Assembly (NCBI GenBank): GCA_013151215.1
Contig: JAADIS010000017.1
Span: forward strand, 594-49,774
Direction: 5' to 3'
DNA from: Chlorobiota bacterium
GTDB taxonomy: Bacteria; Bacteroidota; Bacteroidia; Bacteroidales; F082
DNA length: 49,181 nucleotides
Shown: piece after piece, positions 1-9,097 of the stretch
Position numbering within the stretch: position 1 is the stretch's first letter
How the letters are laid out: each line of letters begins with the position of its first letter
The notes under the pieces: generated by a model
Seen by the model: the letters and a program-made list of their open reading frames with translations, nothing else
What the model was told of the DNA's origin: nothing
Databases searched by the model: none
Translations under genes and position numbers: made by a program

Positions 1-2
1 AC

Positions 3-1391
3 TTCTTCGATGATATTATAGCAGCCATTGTTTTGCTGATTATTTATTTTGGGACTAATTTTTATTCTTACACCGCTTTTTCAGCAGAGATGCCCCACAA
101 CTATCTATTTACACTTTACGTTTTAATTATATGGCTTACAATAAGATGGCACAAAACTTTTAGCATAAAACATTTATCGTTATTAGCTGTTTGTGTGGGC
201 ATTGCAACTCTTGCCCGGCCAACCGAGCTAATTTCGATATTAATACCTTTATTATGGGGATGCCATGACAAATTGAGTTGCGGAAGAAAGGTTCAACTAC
301 TTATTTCCAAAAGAAAGCAGATACTGGTTTTCGTTTCAATACTGCTCTCTATCGGACTGATTCAAATTATTTACTGGAAAATTTTTTCCGGAAAGTTTAT
401 TTATTATAGTTATAAGAATCCGGGTGAGGGCTTTGAATTTTTATGGCCCTATACCTTAAAAACACTCTTCAGTTTTAGAAAAGGATGGTTTGTTTACACC
501 CCAATAATGATTTTTGCCGTTGTTGGATTTATCCCTACTTTTAGAAAGAACAAAAAAGTATTCTTTACCTTATTCTCCTTTTTTATCATCAACTTATGGA
601 TAGTCTCCAGTTGGTCATGTTGGTGGTATGCCCAAAGCATGGGACAAAGGGCTTTGGTTCAATCATACGCTGTTATGGCAATACCTTTAGGCTATTTTGT
701 TTCATCAATAGCAAATAGGGCATTATGGCTTAAGATTTCTTTAACTCTTGTAATGTTGTTTTTTATAATATTAAACTTATTTCAAGCATGGCAACTTAGA
801 AACAACATATTGAGTGGCGACAGGATGACTTTTGAATATTACATAAAATCTTTCGGCAAGACCAAAATAAACAAGGCTGATCGTAAGTTACTCTTAATTA
901 ACAGGTTTTTTGGTGGTTTAAAAGAAACGATGACAAACGAGAACGGACTCACTAAAAAGATTGTTTATACAAATAGCTTTGAAAAAACAAATCATGCTCA
1001 TCAATCAAATCGATATAAGCATAGCGGAAATTATTCATTAGTGATGGACAGCAGCATTTCGTATTCACCCGGATACACCGAAAAATACAAAGACATTACC
1101 GATAAGGATTATGCATGGATCAGGGCAAGCATTTGGGTTTACCCGGTACATGAAACCAAGTGGGTTAAGGGCTCATTTGTAGTAACCTTTTCACACGGAG
1201 GCAAAGCATATAAGTACAGAACTATTGATTTAAATATGGCTGACTTAACATTGCACGAATGGAATAAGTTAACCCTTGATTACCTAACTCCGGAGGTACG
1301 GTCGCCAAATGATGAATTAAAAGTATATATTTGGAATAGAGGGAAAAAAGAAATCTACTTTGATGACCTGGAGGTAATTACCTTTGATTAA
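3..1391 (+). CDS. Membrane glycosyltransferase-like protein with C-terminal beta-domain (5' truncated)
   Basis: The reading frame is open from the first bases of the window, so the true start lies upstream; 462 residues are visible. The first two thirds are a chain of hydrophobic membrane segments with short loops, in the style of PMT/ArnT (GT39 or GT-C fold) transferases that use lipid-phosphate sugars. The catalytic N-terminal loop would lie in the missing part, so the GT-C assignment is by overall look only. The last 140 or so residues are soluble and end in a YIWNRGKKEIYFDDLEV strand, which looks like a jelly-roll carbohydrate-binding type domain facing the periplasm. A GT2 gene follows after 80 bp. 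Confidence is moderate for a membrane glycosyltransferase and low for substrate. Confidence 0.6.
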   Translation, partial: FFDDIIAAIVLLIIYFGTNFYSYTAFSAEMPHNYLFTLYVLIIWLTIRWHKTFSIKHLSLLAVCVGIATLARPTELISILIPLLWGCHDKLSCGRKVQLLISKRKQILVFVSILLSIGLIQIIYWKIFSGKFIYYSYKNPGEGFEFLWPYTLKTLFSFRKGWFVYTPIMIFAVVGFIPTFRKNKKVFFTLFSFFIINLWIVSSWSCWWYAQSMGQRALVQSYAVMAIPLGYFVSSIANRALWLKISLTLVMLFFIILNLFQAWQLRNNILSGDRMTFEYYIKSFGKTKINKADRKLLLINRFFGGLKETMTNENGLTKKIVYTNSFEKTNHAHQSNRYKHSGNYSLVMDSSISYSPGYTEKYKDITDKDYAWIRASIWVYPVHETKWVKGSFVVTFSHGGKAYKYRTIDLNMADLTLHEWNKLTLDYLTPEVRSPNDELKVYIWNRGKKEIYFDDLEVITFD

Positions 1392-1444
1392 TCAAATAAA
1401 GTTCTTTTTTATTGCATTTTTATTAAAAAGAAATAACAAATTAT

Positions 1445-1452
1445 TAAGTTTG
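1445..1452 (+). promoter_or_regulatory. Candidate -7 box (TAAGTTTG) of the GT2 gene
   Basis: The octamer fits the Bacteroidota -7 consensus TAnnTTTG and ends 19 nt before the ATG at 1472. No TTTG stands at the ideal 19-nt spacing upstream, so only the -7 part is supported. Confidence 0.4.
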
Positions 1453-1471
1453 TAAAAATTATTGTTTACGC

Positions 1472-2188
1472 ATGTCCAAAAAATTATCGATAATTATACC
1501 CGTCTTTAACGAGTCGAAGACCATCCATTTGATTCTAGATAAAATCCTTGCTGTTGAATTGATTAGTGATTTTAAAAAAGAAATAATAATAATAGACGAT
1601 TCCTCCAGTGATGACACCGTAAGGTCGATTAAAAAATACATTTCGGAACATAGGGATATCGCCATTAAACTTTTTGAACAACCCGTGAACATGGGTAAAG
1701 GTGCTGCGCTCCATAGGGGCATCAAAGAAGCGGAGGGTGATTATATAATAATACAAGACGCTGATTTGGAATACGACCCGCAAGAATACAACTTATTGTT
1801 GAAACCTGTTGTTGACGGTTTTGCCGATGTTGTATATGGTTCGAGGTTCATGGGGGGCAATCCTCACAGGATACTTTTTTTCTGGCACTCGTTAGGCAAC
1901 AAGTTCCTGACTACGCTTTCCAATATGTTCACCAACTTAAACCTTACTGACATGGAAACATGTTATAAGCTCTTCAGGTCCGATATACTTAAAAACCTTG
2001 ACTTGAAGGAGCAAAGGTTCGGCTTTGAACCGGAGGTAACGGCTAAAATGTCAAAAGTCCCCAATATCAGGGTTTATGAAGTTGGTATATCTTATTACGG
2101 CAGAACATATTACGACGGGAAAAAAATAGGGTGGAAAGACGGCTTGAGGGCGATATATAGTATTTTTAAATACAACTTCTCAAGCTAA
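1472..2188 (+). CDS. GT2 family glycosyltransferase (polyprenyl-phosphate glycosyltransferase type)
   Basis: This 238-residue cytoplasmic enzyme starts with the GT-A fold signature [13 protein letters not shown] (residues 6-18). It continues with the nucleotide-binding [12 protein letters not shown] segment (38-49), MGKGAAL (74-80) and the metal-binding QDADLEYDP motif with D96-x-D98. Length and motif spacing match dolichol- or undecaprenyl-phosphate mannose/glucose synthases (DPM1-like) without the C-terminal membrane domain. Such enzymes move sugar from a nucleotide donor to a polyprenyl phosphate. The product is the donor used by GT39/GT-C enzymes, and GT-C-like genes lie on both sides here. 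The donor sugar cannot be told from sequence. Confidence 0.85.
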   Translation: MSKKLSIIIPVFNESKTIHLILDKILAVELISDFKKEIIIIDDSSSDDTVRSIKKYISEHRDIAIKLFEQPVNMGKGAALHRGIKEAEGDYIIIQDADLEYDPQEYNLLLKPVVDGFADVVYGSRFMGGNPHRILFFWHSLGNKFLTTLSNMFTNLNLTDMETCYKLFRSDILKNLDLKEQRFGFEPEVTAKMSKVPNIRVYEVGISYYGRTYYDGKKIGWKDGLRAIYSIFKYNFSS

Positions 2189-2413
2189 TAAACTTTGATA
2201 GATTACCATTTGAACGTTTTTTTACAAAAGGGTAAATAATTGAGATTAGCCCGCAACCAACAGCCCTCCTTTTACTATTATTTTAAAAGTATCGGTAAAA
2301 ACATATTCAGTGCCTGCCGCAATAATTAATATATAAAGCAAGATTTTGTACATATAATTTTACTTTTGCCAAAACTAAAAAAGTTTTTGCTAAAACATGT
2401 TTTAATTAAAGAT

Positions 2414-2421
2414 TAATTTTG
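2414..2421 (+). promoter_or_regulatory. Candidate -7 box (TAATTTTG) of the GT39 gene
   Basis: TAATTTTG matches TAnnTTTG and lies 11 nt before the ATG at 2433, which predicts a very short leader. A second match, TACTTTTG, sits at 2361-2368. The 244-bp gap that contains both has no credible open reading frame. Confidence 0.45.
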
Positions 2422-2432
2422 CCGTCAACATC

Positions 2433-4037
2433 ATGGGCTTTAATATTACAGAACATATCCAATCGATCATTTATTTGCTTTACCTGGGCATTATATTAGT
2501 TGCACTTGGCATCATAAATATCAAAGTGGGCAAAAATAGTTTTTCGAGCCTCTTATTGCTTGCCTTCGGAAGTTTCGCAATAAGTCAGTTTGTTAATTTA
2601 GGAAACCCCTTCCTGCACATGTGGGACGAGCAGGTTCATGCGGTGGTTGCCAAAAACATGCTCCACAACCCATTCAAGCCCATGCTAATACCTGATCCTG
2701 TCTTACCAATCGATTTCAAGAACTGGACAGGCAACCATATTTGGGTCCACAAGCAACCCCTGTTCTTGTGGCAGATAGCACTCTCGTATAAATTATTCGG
2801 TATTAACTTGTTTGCGCTGCGCTTTCCCAGCATGCTCATGTTTTCGCTTTTGGTATTCCCTGTTTACAGAATAGGCAGAATTATCTCGACTAAGGAAACC
2901 GGCATTTATGCCGCGGCATTCCTCATAGGCTCCAACTTCATTTATCAGCTTGTTGGCGGAAGGATGAACACCGATCACAATGATGTTTCTTTTTTGTTCT
3001 ACGTAACATTAAGCATCTGGGCATGGTTCGAAAAAGAAAATTCAGGGAAGCGATACTGGATAGTCCTTATCGGGATATTCTCAGGTGCGGCAATATTAAA
3101 TAAATGGCTGGTTGGCTTGTTGGTTTATGCCGTTTGGGGCCTTAACACTTTGATTTTCAGGAAAAAAAGGAGGGATTTGATTTCATGGGCCCAAATGCTT
3201 GTGTCATTTATTATAACACTTGTGGTTTTCCTGCCCTGGCAGATATATATACTCAAAAACTTCCCTGTGGAGAGCCGATATGAGTTCAATTATAATTCAT
3301 TGCATTTCTTCCAATCGATGGAAGGCCATAGCGGGGACATGCTATACCATTTCAACAAGATAGAAACCTTATATGGTACTGATTTTCAATACGTAATTAT
3401 TGTATCAATAATAATCTTCCTAATCTCGAAAACAAAAACGTGGCACAAGCTGGGAATACTGACACCTATATTAGTAGTTTATTTTTTCTTTTCGATGGCA
3501 GCTACCAAGATGCCTGCCTTCCCGATAATTATCTCCCCGCTGGTTTATATTGTAGTTGCCGTCTCGGTTACGACTATTCTAAAATGGCTTATGGCGAAAA
3601 ACCGTATTTTATCAAAAAACAAGATTTTGGGCCCTTTTCTCGGTACTGCAATTGCTTTGTATATTTTCTTCCACTTTCTCAACCACGACTACCTATGCCT
3701 GAAGAATTCCGACTGGAATAGGAGAACCTCGCAAAAAGCCGTTACCCTTACTGAGGTTTATAAGGATCTGCCCCTAATTATCGGGGACAAAAAAACAATG
3801 GTATATAATGCGAGGAATTTTGACAAGCTAAAGATCATGTTTTATACCGATTATATGGCAAGATCAGGTTTCCCGAGCAAACAAGACATCAAATCCTTAA
3901 AAGAACAAAACATGGGAATATTCGTATTCGACAACGACAAACTGCCAGATTACATCATAAAAGATTCGACAATTGCTAAAATAAAATCTGCTGTTTGGCA
4001 AAAGAATTATGAAGGACAACCAAAAGTTTACTACTAA
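2433..4037 (+). CDS. GT39-type (ArnT/PMT-like) integral membrane glycosyltransferase
   Basis: The 534-residue protein has about a dozen hydrophobic segments. The first periplasmic loop carries an acidic pair in the context HMWDEQVHA (D65, E66), the place of the catalytic acid in the PMT/ArnT family. The C-terminal 120 residues are soluble. Family members transfer a sugar from a polyprenyl-phosphate donor to lipid A, proteins or glycans on the outer face of the inner membrane. The DPM1-like GT2 just upstream could make the donor. The segments MWDEQVHAVVAKNM and HKQPLFLW match common GT39 loops. The acceptor is unknown. The gene has its own candidate -7 boxes and is followed after 34 bp by the MBOAT gene. 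Confidence 0.8.
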   Translation: MGFNITEHIQSIIYLLYLGIILVALGIINIKVGKNSFSSLLLLAFGSFAISQFVNLGNPFLHMWDEQVHAVVAKNMLHNPFKPMLIPDPVLPIDFKNWTGNHIWVHKQPLFLWQIALSYKLFGINLFALRFPSMLMFSLLVFPVYRIGRIISTKETGIYAAAFLIGSNFIYQLVGGRMNTDHNDVSFLFYVTLSIWAWFEKENSGKRYWIVLIGIFSGAAILNKWLVGLLVYAVWGLNTLIFRKKRRDLISWAQMLVSFIITLVVFLPWQIYILKNFPVESRYEFNYNSLHFFQSMEGHSGDMLYHFNKIETLYGTDFQYVIIVSIIIFLISKTKTWHKLGILTPILVVYFFFSMAATKMPAFPIIISPLVYIVVAVSVTTILKWLMAKNRILSKNKILGPFLGTAIALYIFFHFLNHDYLCLKNSDWNRRTSQKAVTLTEVYKDLPLIIGDKKTMVYNARNFDKLKIMFYTDYMARSGFPSKQDIKSLKEQNMGIFVFDNDKLPDYIIKDSTIAKIKSAVWQKNYEGQPKVYY

Positions 4038-4041
4038 ATAC

Positions 4042-4049
4042 TAAATTTG
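4042..4049 (+). promoter_or_regulatory. Candidate -7 box (TAAATTTG) of the MBOAT/AlgJ-like pair
   Basis: TAAATTTG fits TAnnTTTG. It lies in the 34-bp gap after the GT39 stop codon, 22 nt before the ATG at 4072. A -33 TTTG is not evident. Confidence 0.4.
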
Positions 4050-4071
4050 CCGACGTTTTTAAAACGAAATA

Positions 4072-5493
4072 ATGGTTTTTAGCAGCATAACATTTCTTTT
4101 ATATTTTCTCCCGCTCTTTCTGTTGGTTTATTATCTGTCGCCACGCAAGCTAAAAAACTTCATCGTTTTAATATTCAGTGTTTTCTTCTATGCCTGGGGA
4201 GCCCCGAAATTCATTTTCATCTTGCTTGGAAGCACAGTTGCAACTTTTTATTTGGTAAAATGGATGGATTCAAATAAAAAACGACTTCATAAGAGATGGT
4301 TGTTGGGTTTGTCGATTTTTATCAATATAGGTTTTTTAGCTTTCTTCAAATATGCCAACTTCTTCGTTGACAACCTCAATGATGTATTTCAATCTCTTGG
4401 TTACAATACTGTTGCATGGACAAGAATAGTATTGCCCATAGGGATTAGTTTTTATACGTTTCAAACTTTGACTTATGCCGTTGACGTTTACAGAGGTGTT
4501 CACAGGCCGCTTAACAAACTCAGCAATTATGTTTTGTACATAATCATGTTCCCTCAGTTAATTGCCGGCCCCATTGTGCGTTATAACGAGATTGCCGACC
4601 AAATTGTTGACCGCCGCGAAACATACAACGACAGGCTGCTCGGTTTTTATCGCTTTGCTATTGGGCTTGCAAAAAAAGTATTGATTGCCAACGTCATGGG
4701 TGCCAAAGCCGATGAAATACTGTCGATGGATTTCACTAGCCTGGACTCCACAACGGCATGGATTGGAATATTGGCATACACTTTCCAGATATATTTCGAC
4801 TTTTCGGGATATTCGGATATGGCAATAGGAATAGGCCGGATGATAGGCTTTAAATTCCCTGAGAACTTTGACAATCCATATACGTCAAGAAGCATAACCG
4901 AATTCTGGCGGCGGTGGCACATGACTCTCGGCGCATGGATGAAAAACTACTTATATATTCCCCTCGGCGGCAATAAGGTAAAAACAAACAGAAGATTGTA
5001 TTTCAACCTTTGGTTTGTGTTCCTCTTGTCGGGTTTGTGGCATGGAGCAGCCTGGAACTTCATTATTTGGGGGGGCTTTCATGGCTTTTTCCTCGTTGCG
5101 GAACGATTGTTCCTATCGAAGCTGCTAAAAAAAGCCGGAGGTTTTTTAAGTTTGTCCTACACCTTCTTTATCACAGTAATGGGCTGGGTGATTTTCAGGA
5201 TAGAAAATTATCAGGATGCGTTTATGTTCTATAAACGGCTGTTCGCCTTTGACTTCAAAGCCTACGATTTTTATCACGAGGCCGAATTTGCTTTTTGGCT
5301 GGTCGTTTCGATATTGTTTTCCTTCCTGGTAGTTTTTCCTTACGGTAAGAAAATACAAGAGAAAGTTTTTTACTCTGATTATAACAGGGCAGGCTTGATA
5401 ACTGGGTTTGTCATCTCGCTTTTGTTGGTTTTCCTATGTGTGTCGGCCATTGCCACATCCGATTTTAACCCCTTTATTTATTTTAGGTTCTGA
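4072..5493 (+). CDS. MBOAT family membrane O-acyltransferase (AlgI-like)
   Basis: The 473-residue polytopic protein starts MVFSSITFLLYFLPL, the usual start of AlgI/DltB-type MBOAT proteins. Two conserved histidines are visible: H283 in FWRRWHMTLG and H324 in SGLWHGAAWNF, the latter being the catalytic His of the family. IYFDFSGYSDMAIGIG, IAGPIVRY and YIPLGGNKV are further family blocks. These proteins pass acyl groups, usually acetyl, across the inner membrane to a periplasmic partner that modifies a polysaccharide. The partner is encoded directly downstream: the stop TGA shares its A with the next ATG, so the two are translationally coupled. The acyl group and acceptor are not known. Confidence 0.93.
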   Translation: MVFSSITFLLYFLPLFLLVYYLSPRKLKNFIVLIFSVFFYAWGAPKFIFILLGSTVATFYLVKWMDSNKKRLHKRWLLGLSIFINIGFLAFFKYANFFVDNLNDVFQSLGYNTVAWTRIVLPIGISFYTFQTLTYAVDVYRGVHRPLNKLSNYVLYIIMFPQLIAGPIVRYNEIADQIVDRRETYNDRLLGFYRFAIGLAKKVLIANVMGAKADEILSMDFTSLDSTTAWIGILAYTFQIYFDFSGYSDMAIGIGRMIGFKFPENFDNPYTSRSITEFWRRWHMTLGAWMKNYLYIPLGGNKVKTNRRLYFNLWFVFLLSGLWHGAAWNFIIWGGFHGFFLVAERLFLSKLLKKAGGFLSLSYTFFITVMGWVIFRIENYQDAFMFYKRLFAFDFKAYDFYHEAEFAFWLVVSILFSFLVVFPYGKKIQEKVFYSDYNRAGLITGFVISLLLVFLCVSAIATSDFNPFIYFRF

Positions 5494-6797
5494 TGAGCAA
5501 ACTTGCCAAAATATTGTTTTCCTTATTGATGACCTTGCTAGTCTTCGCAATGCTTCAACAGAATTTTAAAATTATAAAGACCAAAAAGCTCCATGGGGCT
5601 ATTAAAAAGCTTGAGCAACCTGAACTAAACCTGGATAACTGGTTTTCCGAAAAATATCAAAAAGGAACTGAGAAATACATCTCCCAACACTTTGGCTTTG
5701 CCAATTGGTTTATAAAAATAGAGAACCAAATACAATTTACTTTGTTCAATAAGGCCAAAGCAAACGGGGTTATCATCGGAAAAGAAGACTATTTATACGA
5801 GAAGAGCTATATAGATGCTTATTATGGTGAAGATTTCCTCGGTGAACAAAGGATTAGGGAATTATATACCAAGCTGTCGAAAGTAAATGATACGCTAAAA
5901 AAACTGGATAAAAGCTTAATGATAATCTTCGCCCCGGGCAAGGCAAGTTTCTTTGCCGAATATATTCCTGACAAGCTAAAACAGCAGAAAAAAGAAACAA
6001 ACCTGGAATATTGTGTCAGCATGGCCGACTCACTGGGAATTGATTATATAGATATGAGTTCGTGGTTTATAAAGATGAAAGATACTGCCTCATATCCCCT
6101 ATATCCCAAAACCGGCATCCACTGGAGCTATTATGGGGTAAAGCTGGCCGCCGACACTATATTGTCGTATTGCAGAAACAAGCTGAGCTTAAAGCTTCCT
6201 GAAGTAAAATGGTCGCCGATCGAGTTAAGCTCCGATCTCAAAGGCCCTGATAATGACATAGAAAAAGGCATGAACCTGATTTTCCCCTTATCCAACCACC
6301 CGATGCCCTATCTGAAGATAAAACCGGGCCCGCAAGCAAAAAACACTGCAAAATCGATAGTCGTCGCAGATAGTTATTATTGGCAGTTCTATAATATGGG
6401 GTTCTCAAAAAAAGTATTCAGGGGCGGTCAGTTCTGGTTTTATAACAAGCAAGTCTTCCCAAAAAGAAACAAGCAGGATACATGGACCAAGGACCTGAAC
6501 CTGAGAAAGGAAATCATGGACAACGACATAATTATCCTGTTTACCACCGAGCCTGTATTAAAACGGGAATATTGGGGCTTTGCCGATCAGGTTTACGATT
6601 CTTTTTTTAACACAAGCGACGAGTATAAGGAAAGAGAACAGATACTTGAGATTATCGAATCCATAAAATCAAATCATTCCTGGCTGGAAAAAATAAAAAA
6701 CAAGGCAATTAAAAGAAATATCAGCCTCGATTCGATGCTGATCCTTGACGCGAAGTATGTTTTATATAAAAAGTTGATTAAATCCAAGGTAAAATAA
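5493..6797 (+). CDS. AlgJ/AlgX-like SGNH-fold periplasmic O-acyltransferase partner
   Basis: The protein has 434 residues with one N-terminal membrane anchor (about 5-22) and a periplasmic body. Motifs expected of the AlgJ/AlgX/DltD group are present: APGKASFF (147-154), GIDYIDM (182-188), KTGIHWSYYG (206-215, with H210) and the nucleophile block VVADSYYW (S294). In AlgJ/AlgX the Asp-x-His pair precedes the Trp; here the Asp position is G208 while His and Ser are kept, so the acid of the triad must come from elsewhere if the enzyme is active. The coupled AlgI-like gene supports a role in polysaccharide O-acylation. The basic C-terminus (residues 380-434) looks helical. Confidence 0.82.
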   Translation: MSKLAKILFSLLMTLLVFAMLQQNFKIIKTKKLHGAIKKLEQPELNLDNWFSEKYQKGTEKYISQHFGFANWFIKIENQIQFTLFNKAKANGVIIGKEDYLYEKSYIDAYYGEDFLGEQRIRELYTKLSKVNDTLKKLDKSLMIIFAPGKASFFAEYIPDKLKQQKKETNLEYCVSMADSLGIDYIDMSSWFIKMKDTASYPLYPKTGIHWSYYGVKLAADTILSYCRNKLSLKLPEVKWSPIELSSDLKGPDNDIEKGMNLIFPLSNHPMPYLKIKPGPQAKNTAKSIVVADSYYWQFYNMGFSKKVFRGGQFWFYNKQVFPKRNKQDTWTKDLNLRKEIMDNDIIILFTTEPVLKREYWGFADQVYDSFFNTSDEYKEREQILEIIESIKSNHSWLEKIKNKAIKRNISLDSMLILDAKYVLYKKLIKSKVK

Positions 6798-6827
6798 GAC
6801 ATCTGCCCAACATTCTTAATAATTTCT

Positions 6828-6835
6828 TAATTTTG
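6828..6835 (+). promoter_or_regulatory. Candidate -7 box (TAATTTTG) of the DUF4956 gene
   Basis: TAATTTTG followed by CG fits TAnnTTTG, 32 nt before the ATG at 6868. It suggests that the DUF4956-VTC pair can be transcribed apart from the acylation genes. Confidence 0.4.
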
Positions 6836-6867
6836 CGCTTTTTTAAAACGTTATTCAATTCTATAAC

Positions 6868-7548
6868 ATGAACGATAAATGGAATTTGTTCCAAAAGTTT
6901 TTAATAACACAGGAACAACAAATATCAATAAGTGATTTCCTTCTCAACGCAGTGGTAATAGTCGTTTTGGCTATCATTCTTGAATACACTTATATAAAAT
7001 GTGCCCGGACCATCTCCAACAGGAAGCAGTTTGCAGGGGTTTTCCTACTGATAGCATTCACTACTATGCTGATAATCACCATAGTAAAATCATCATTGGC
7101 TCTTTCGCTGGGCTTGGTAGGTGCTTTGTCGATCGTAAGGTTCAGGGCTGCCATTAAGGAGCCGGAAGAACTTGGGTATCTGTTTTTCGCCATTGCCATG
7201 GGACTTGGCCTGGGCGCCAACCAAACAATAATTGTTATGGCAGCCTTTGGCGTCGGAATGATCATCCTCTGGGGAAGATATCTCATAAAAGGCAGGAGCA
7301 AGTCGCAAAACCTTTATTTGAACATAAATGCCGAATCGGGCAAAGTAAACCTGAACGATATCACAGGAATAATCAATTCTACTTTTGGGAAGTTTTATTT
7401 GAAGAGATACGACGAAAACGATAAATCCATAGAAGCCTCTTTTTTGATCGATAGCCCTAAAACAGAGGCTTTGGCCGATTTCAAGAAAAAAACAGAAAGC
7501 CTTGGGAGCAATGTTAATGTTTCCTTCGTGGAAAGCAAATCGTTTTAA
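6868..7548 (+). CDS. DUF4956 family membrane protein
   Basis: The 226-residue protein has about four transmembrane segments in its first 150 residues. These include the well-conserved SLALSLGLVGALSIVRFR stretch and LGLGANQTIIV. A cytoplasmic alpha/beta tail follows (NLYLNINAESGKVNLNDITGI onward). This matches the DUF4956 family, whose genes very often sit next to a VTC-domain gene, as here (101-bp gap). The biochemical role is not established. By context it may be the membrane component of a bacterial polyphosphate or related polymer system. Confidence 0.82.
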   Translation: MNDKWNLFQKFLITQEQQISISDFLLNAVVIVVLAIILEYTYIKCARTISNRKQFAGVFLLIAFTTMLIITIVKSSLALSLGLVGALSIVRFRAAIKEPEELGYLFFAIAMGLGLGANQTIIVMAAFGVGMIILWGRYLIKGRSKSQNLYLNINAESGKVNLNDITGIINSTFGKFYLKRYDENDKSIEASFLIDSPKTEALADFKKKTESLGSNVNVSFVESKSF

Positions 7549-7649
7549 AAAAACCGTATACAGAAATAATATTATTAAAAGATTAAATCTCAAACTATAA
7601 TAGAACACTAAACTTCACACTCCAAATTAAACTTTAAACACGAAATATA

Positions 7650-8348
7650 TTGTTTCCGGAATTCAACATAGAAAAAAGTCGTTACGAAAGAAAATTCGTT
7701 GTCGGCGATATGGATTATCACAGCATTTTTCAACAGATTATGTTGCATCCTGCCGCTTTCAGGGAAATATTTCATCCGCGATACGTAAACAATATTTATC
7801 TAGACAGCAGCGAGCTTGATTTCTACTTCGACAACGTATCAGGAAAGGGAAGCCGTAAAAAAGCCCGTATCCGCTGGTATGGCGACCTCTTCGGGAATAT
7901 TGCCAAGCCTGTGTTGGAGTTCAAGATACGGGAAGGTTTTCTGGGGAACAAAATCTCCTTTCCCCTTTCATCATTTGTCCTCGATGATAATTTCACCCTG
8001 GAAACCCTTAAGAAAGCTTACGGGACTGCCGGTCTTCCTCAATGGGCTTATGAAGTAATGATGCTTCTTAAACCATCGCTGCTAAACAGATATAAAAGAA
8101 AATACACCCTTAATTTCGATGGTGATTTCCGCCTTACACTCGACACCGATCTCTCTTATCATTTAATTGGGAGCAACAATAATACTTTTATGCAATCATT
8201 TGAAAGCGAGGATGTTATTGTTGAACTGAAATATGATTTCGCCAAGGATAAAAAGGCGGCGTCAATCTCAAACAAACTACCTTTCAGGCTTACAAAAAGT
8301 TCAAAATATGTAAATGGCGTTGATTTATTGCATCCGTTGCTTACCTAG
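7650..8348 (+). CDS. VTC domain protein (polyphosphate polymerase-like, TTM fold)
   Basis: The 232-residue soluble protein shows the alternating charged strands of the triphosphate-tunnel fold: ERKF (13-16), KKARIRWYG (70-78), LEFKIREG (89-96), RLTLDTD (161-167) and VELKYD (191-196). These are the basic and acidic residues that line the tunnel in yeast Vtc4, which makes polyphosphate from ATP. The start is TTG at 7650: an in-frame TAA at 7635 excludes a longer form and the first ATG (residue 21) would cut into the ERKF strand. A CYTH-type triphosphatase is the alternative, but the DUF4956 neighbour favours VTC. Confidence 0.83.
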   Translation: MFPEFNIEKSRYERKFVVGDMDYHSIFQQIMLHPAAFREIFHPRYVNNIYLDSSELDFYFDNVSGKGSRKKARIRWYGDLFGNIAKPVLEFKIREGFLGNKISFPLSSFVLDDNFTLETLKKAYGTAGLPQWAYEVMMLLKPSLLNRYKRKYTLNFDGDFRLTLDTDLSYHLIGSNNNTFMQSFESEDVIVELKYDFAKDKKAASISNKLPFRLTKSSKYVNGVDLLHPLLT

Positions 8349-8400
8349 TTTCTTGTAAAAAACAGCAAACTATTCCAGTCGTAGCAAGTCCCGATTTGCG

Positions 8401-8408
8401 TATTTTTG
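8401..8408 (+). promoter_or_regulatory. Candidate -7 box (TATTTTTG) of the aldolase gene
   Basis: TATTTTTG matches TAnnTTTG and ends 17 nt before the ATG at 8426. It lies in the 77-bp gap after the VTC gene. Confidence 0.4.
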
Positions 8409-8425
8409 TAATATAAAACATTATC

Positions 8426-9097
8426 ATGACTGATTATCAGCATATAAATTATTTAAAACAACTTATTATAGATGCCGGCATGCAATTGCTCGAGAAAGGA
8501 CTTGTAAGCCGAACTTTCGGCAATATAAGCATCAGGCTAAACGACGAACAGATGCTGATCACGCCAAGCGGCAGAAAATATGATGACCTGCGGCTTTCTG
8601 ATATAGTTGCCGTCAACATACATAGCGGCGGGTTTACCGGTAAAATTCACCCGTCATCGGAATATAAGCTGCACGCTGCCATTTACACGAACCGACCTGA
8701 AATCAACGCTATTATCCACACTCATCAACAGAACGCGTCAACCATATCGGTTGCCCGCAAAACCTTGCCCTCAATACTCGACGATCAGGCTCAGTTGATC
8801 GGTGAAGATGTAAGAGTTGCCGAATATGCCGACTCTTCTTCCGATAAACTTGTTGAAAATGTTGTAAGAGCAATTGAAAACCGCATGGCTGCAATGATGG
8901 CAAATCATGGGGCGATATGTATCGGGCGGGATATTGAAGAGGCTTTTGTTGTTTCGCAAGTATTGGAAAAGGCAGCCAAAGCCTTCATCGAAGCCTCGTT
9001 TATAGGCGGGGCCAAAGCCATCGACAGAAATAACGCGATAAAACTTCATCGGGAATACCAAGGGAATTACTCTGCTGAAGCAAGGAAAAACAGATAA
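8426..9097 (+). CDS. Class II aldolase/adducin family protein (FucA/AraD-like)
   Basis: The 223-residue cytoplasmic enzyme carries the zinc site of class II aldolases with the same spacing as E. coli L-fuculose-1-phosphate aldolase: acid E79 (PSSEYKLH), H98 and H100 (IIHTHQQNAS) and H161 (MANHGAICIG). RTFGNISIR (29-37) and ITPSGRKYDDL (45-55) form the phosphate-binding part. It probably cleaves a sugar phosphate to a dihydroxyacetone-phosphate or glycolaldehyde type product. Relatives include ribulose-5-phosphate 4-epimerases and methylthioribulose-phosphate dehydratases, so the substrate is open. No sugar kinase or isomerase gene is adjacent. Confidence 0.88.
   Translation: MTDYQHINYLKQLIIDAGMQLLEKGLVSRTFGNISIRLNDEQMLITPSGRKYDDLRLSDIVAVNIHSGGFTGKIHPSSEYKLHAAIYTNRPEINAIIHTHQQNASTISVARKTLPSILDDQAQLIGEDVRVAEYADSSSDKLVENVVRAIENRMAAMMANHGAICIGRDIEEAFVVSQVLEKAAKAFIEASFIGGAKAIDRNNAIKLHREYQGNYSAEARKNR

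Noticed and set aside
7093-7608. A 171-residue minus-strand frame opposite the DUF4956 gene
   Set aside because: It is antisense to a conserved membrane protein and shows no family signature.
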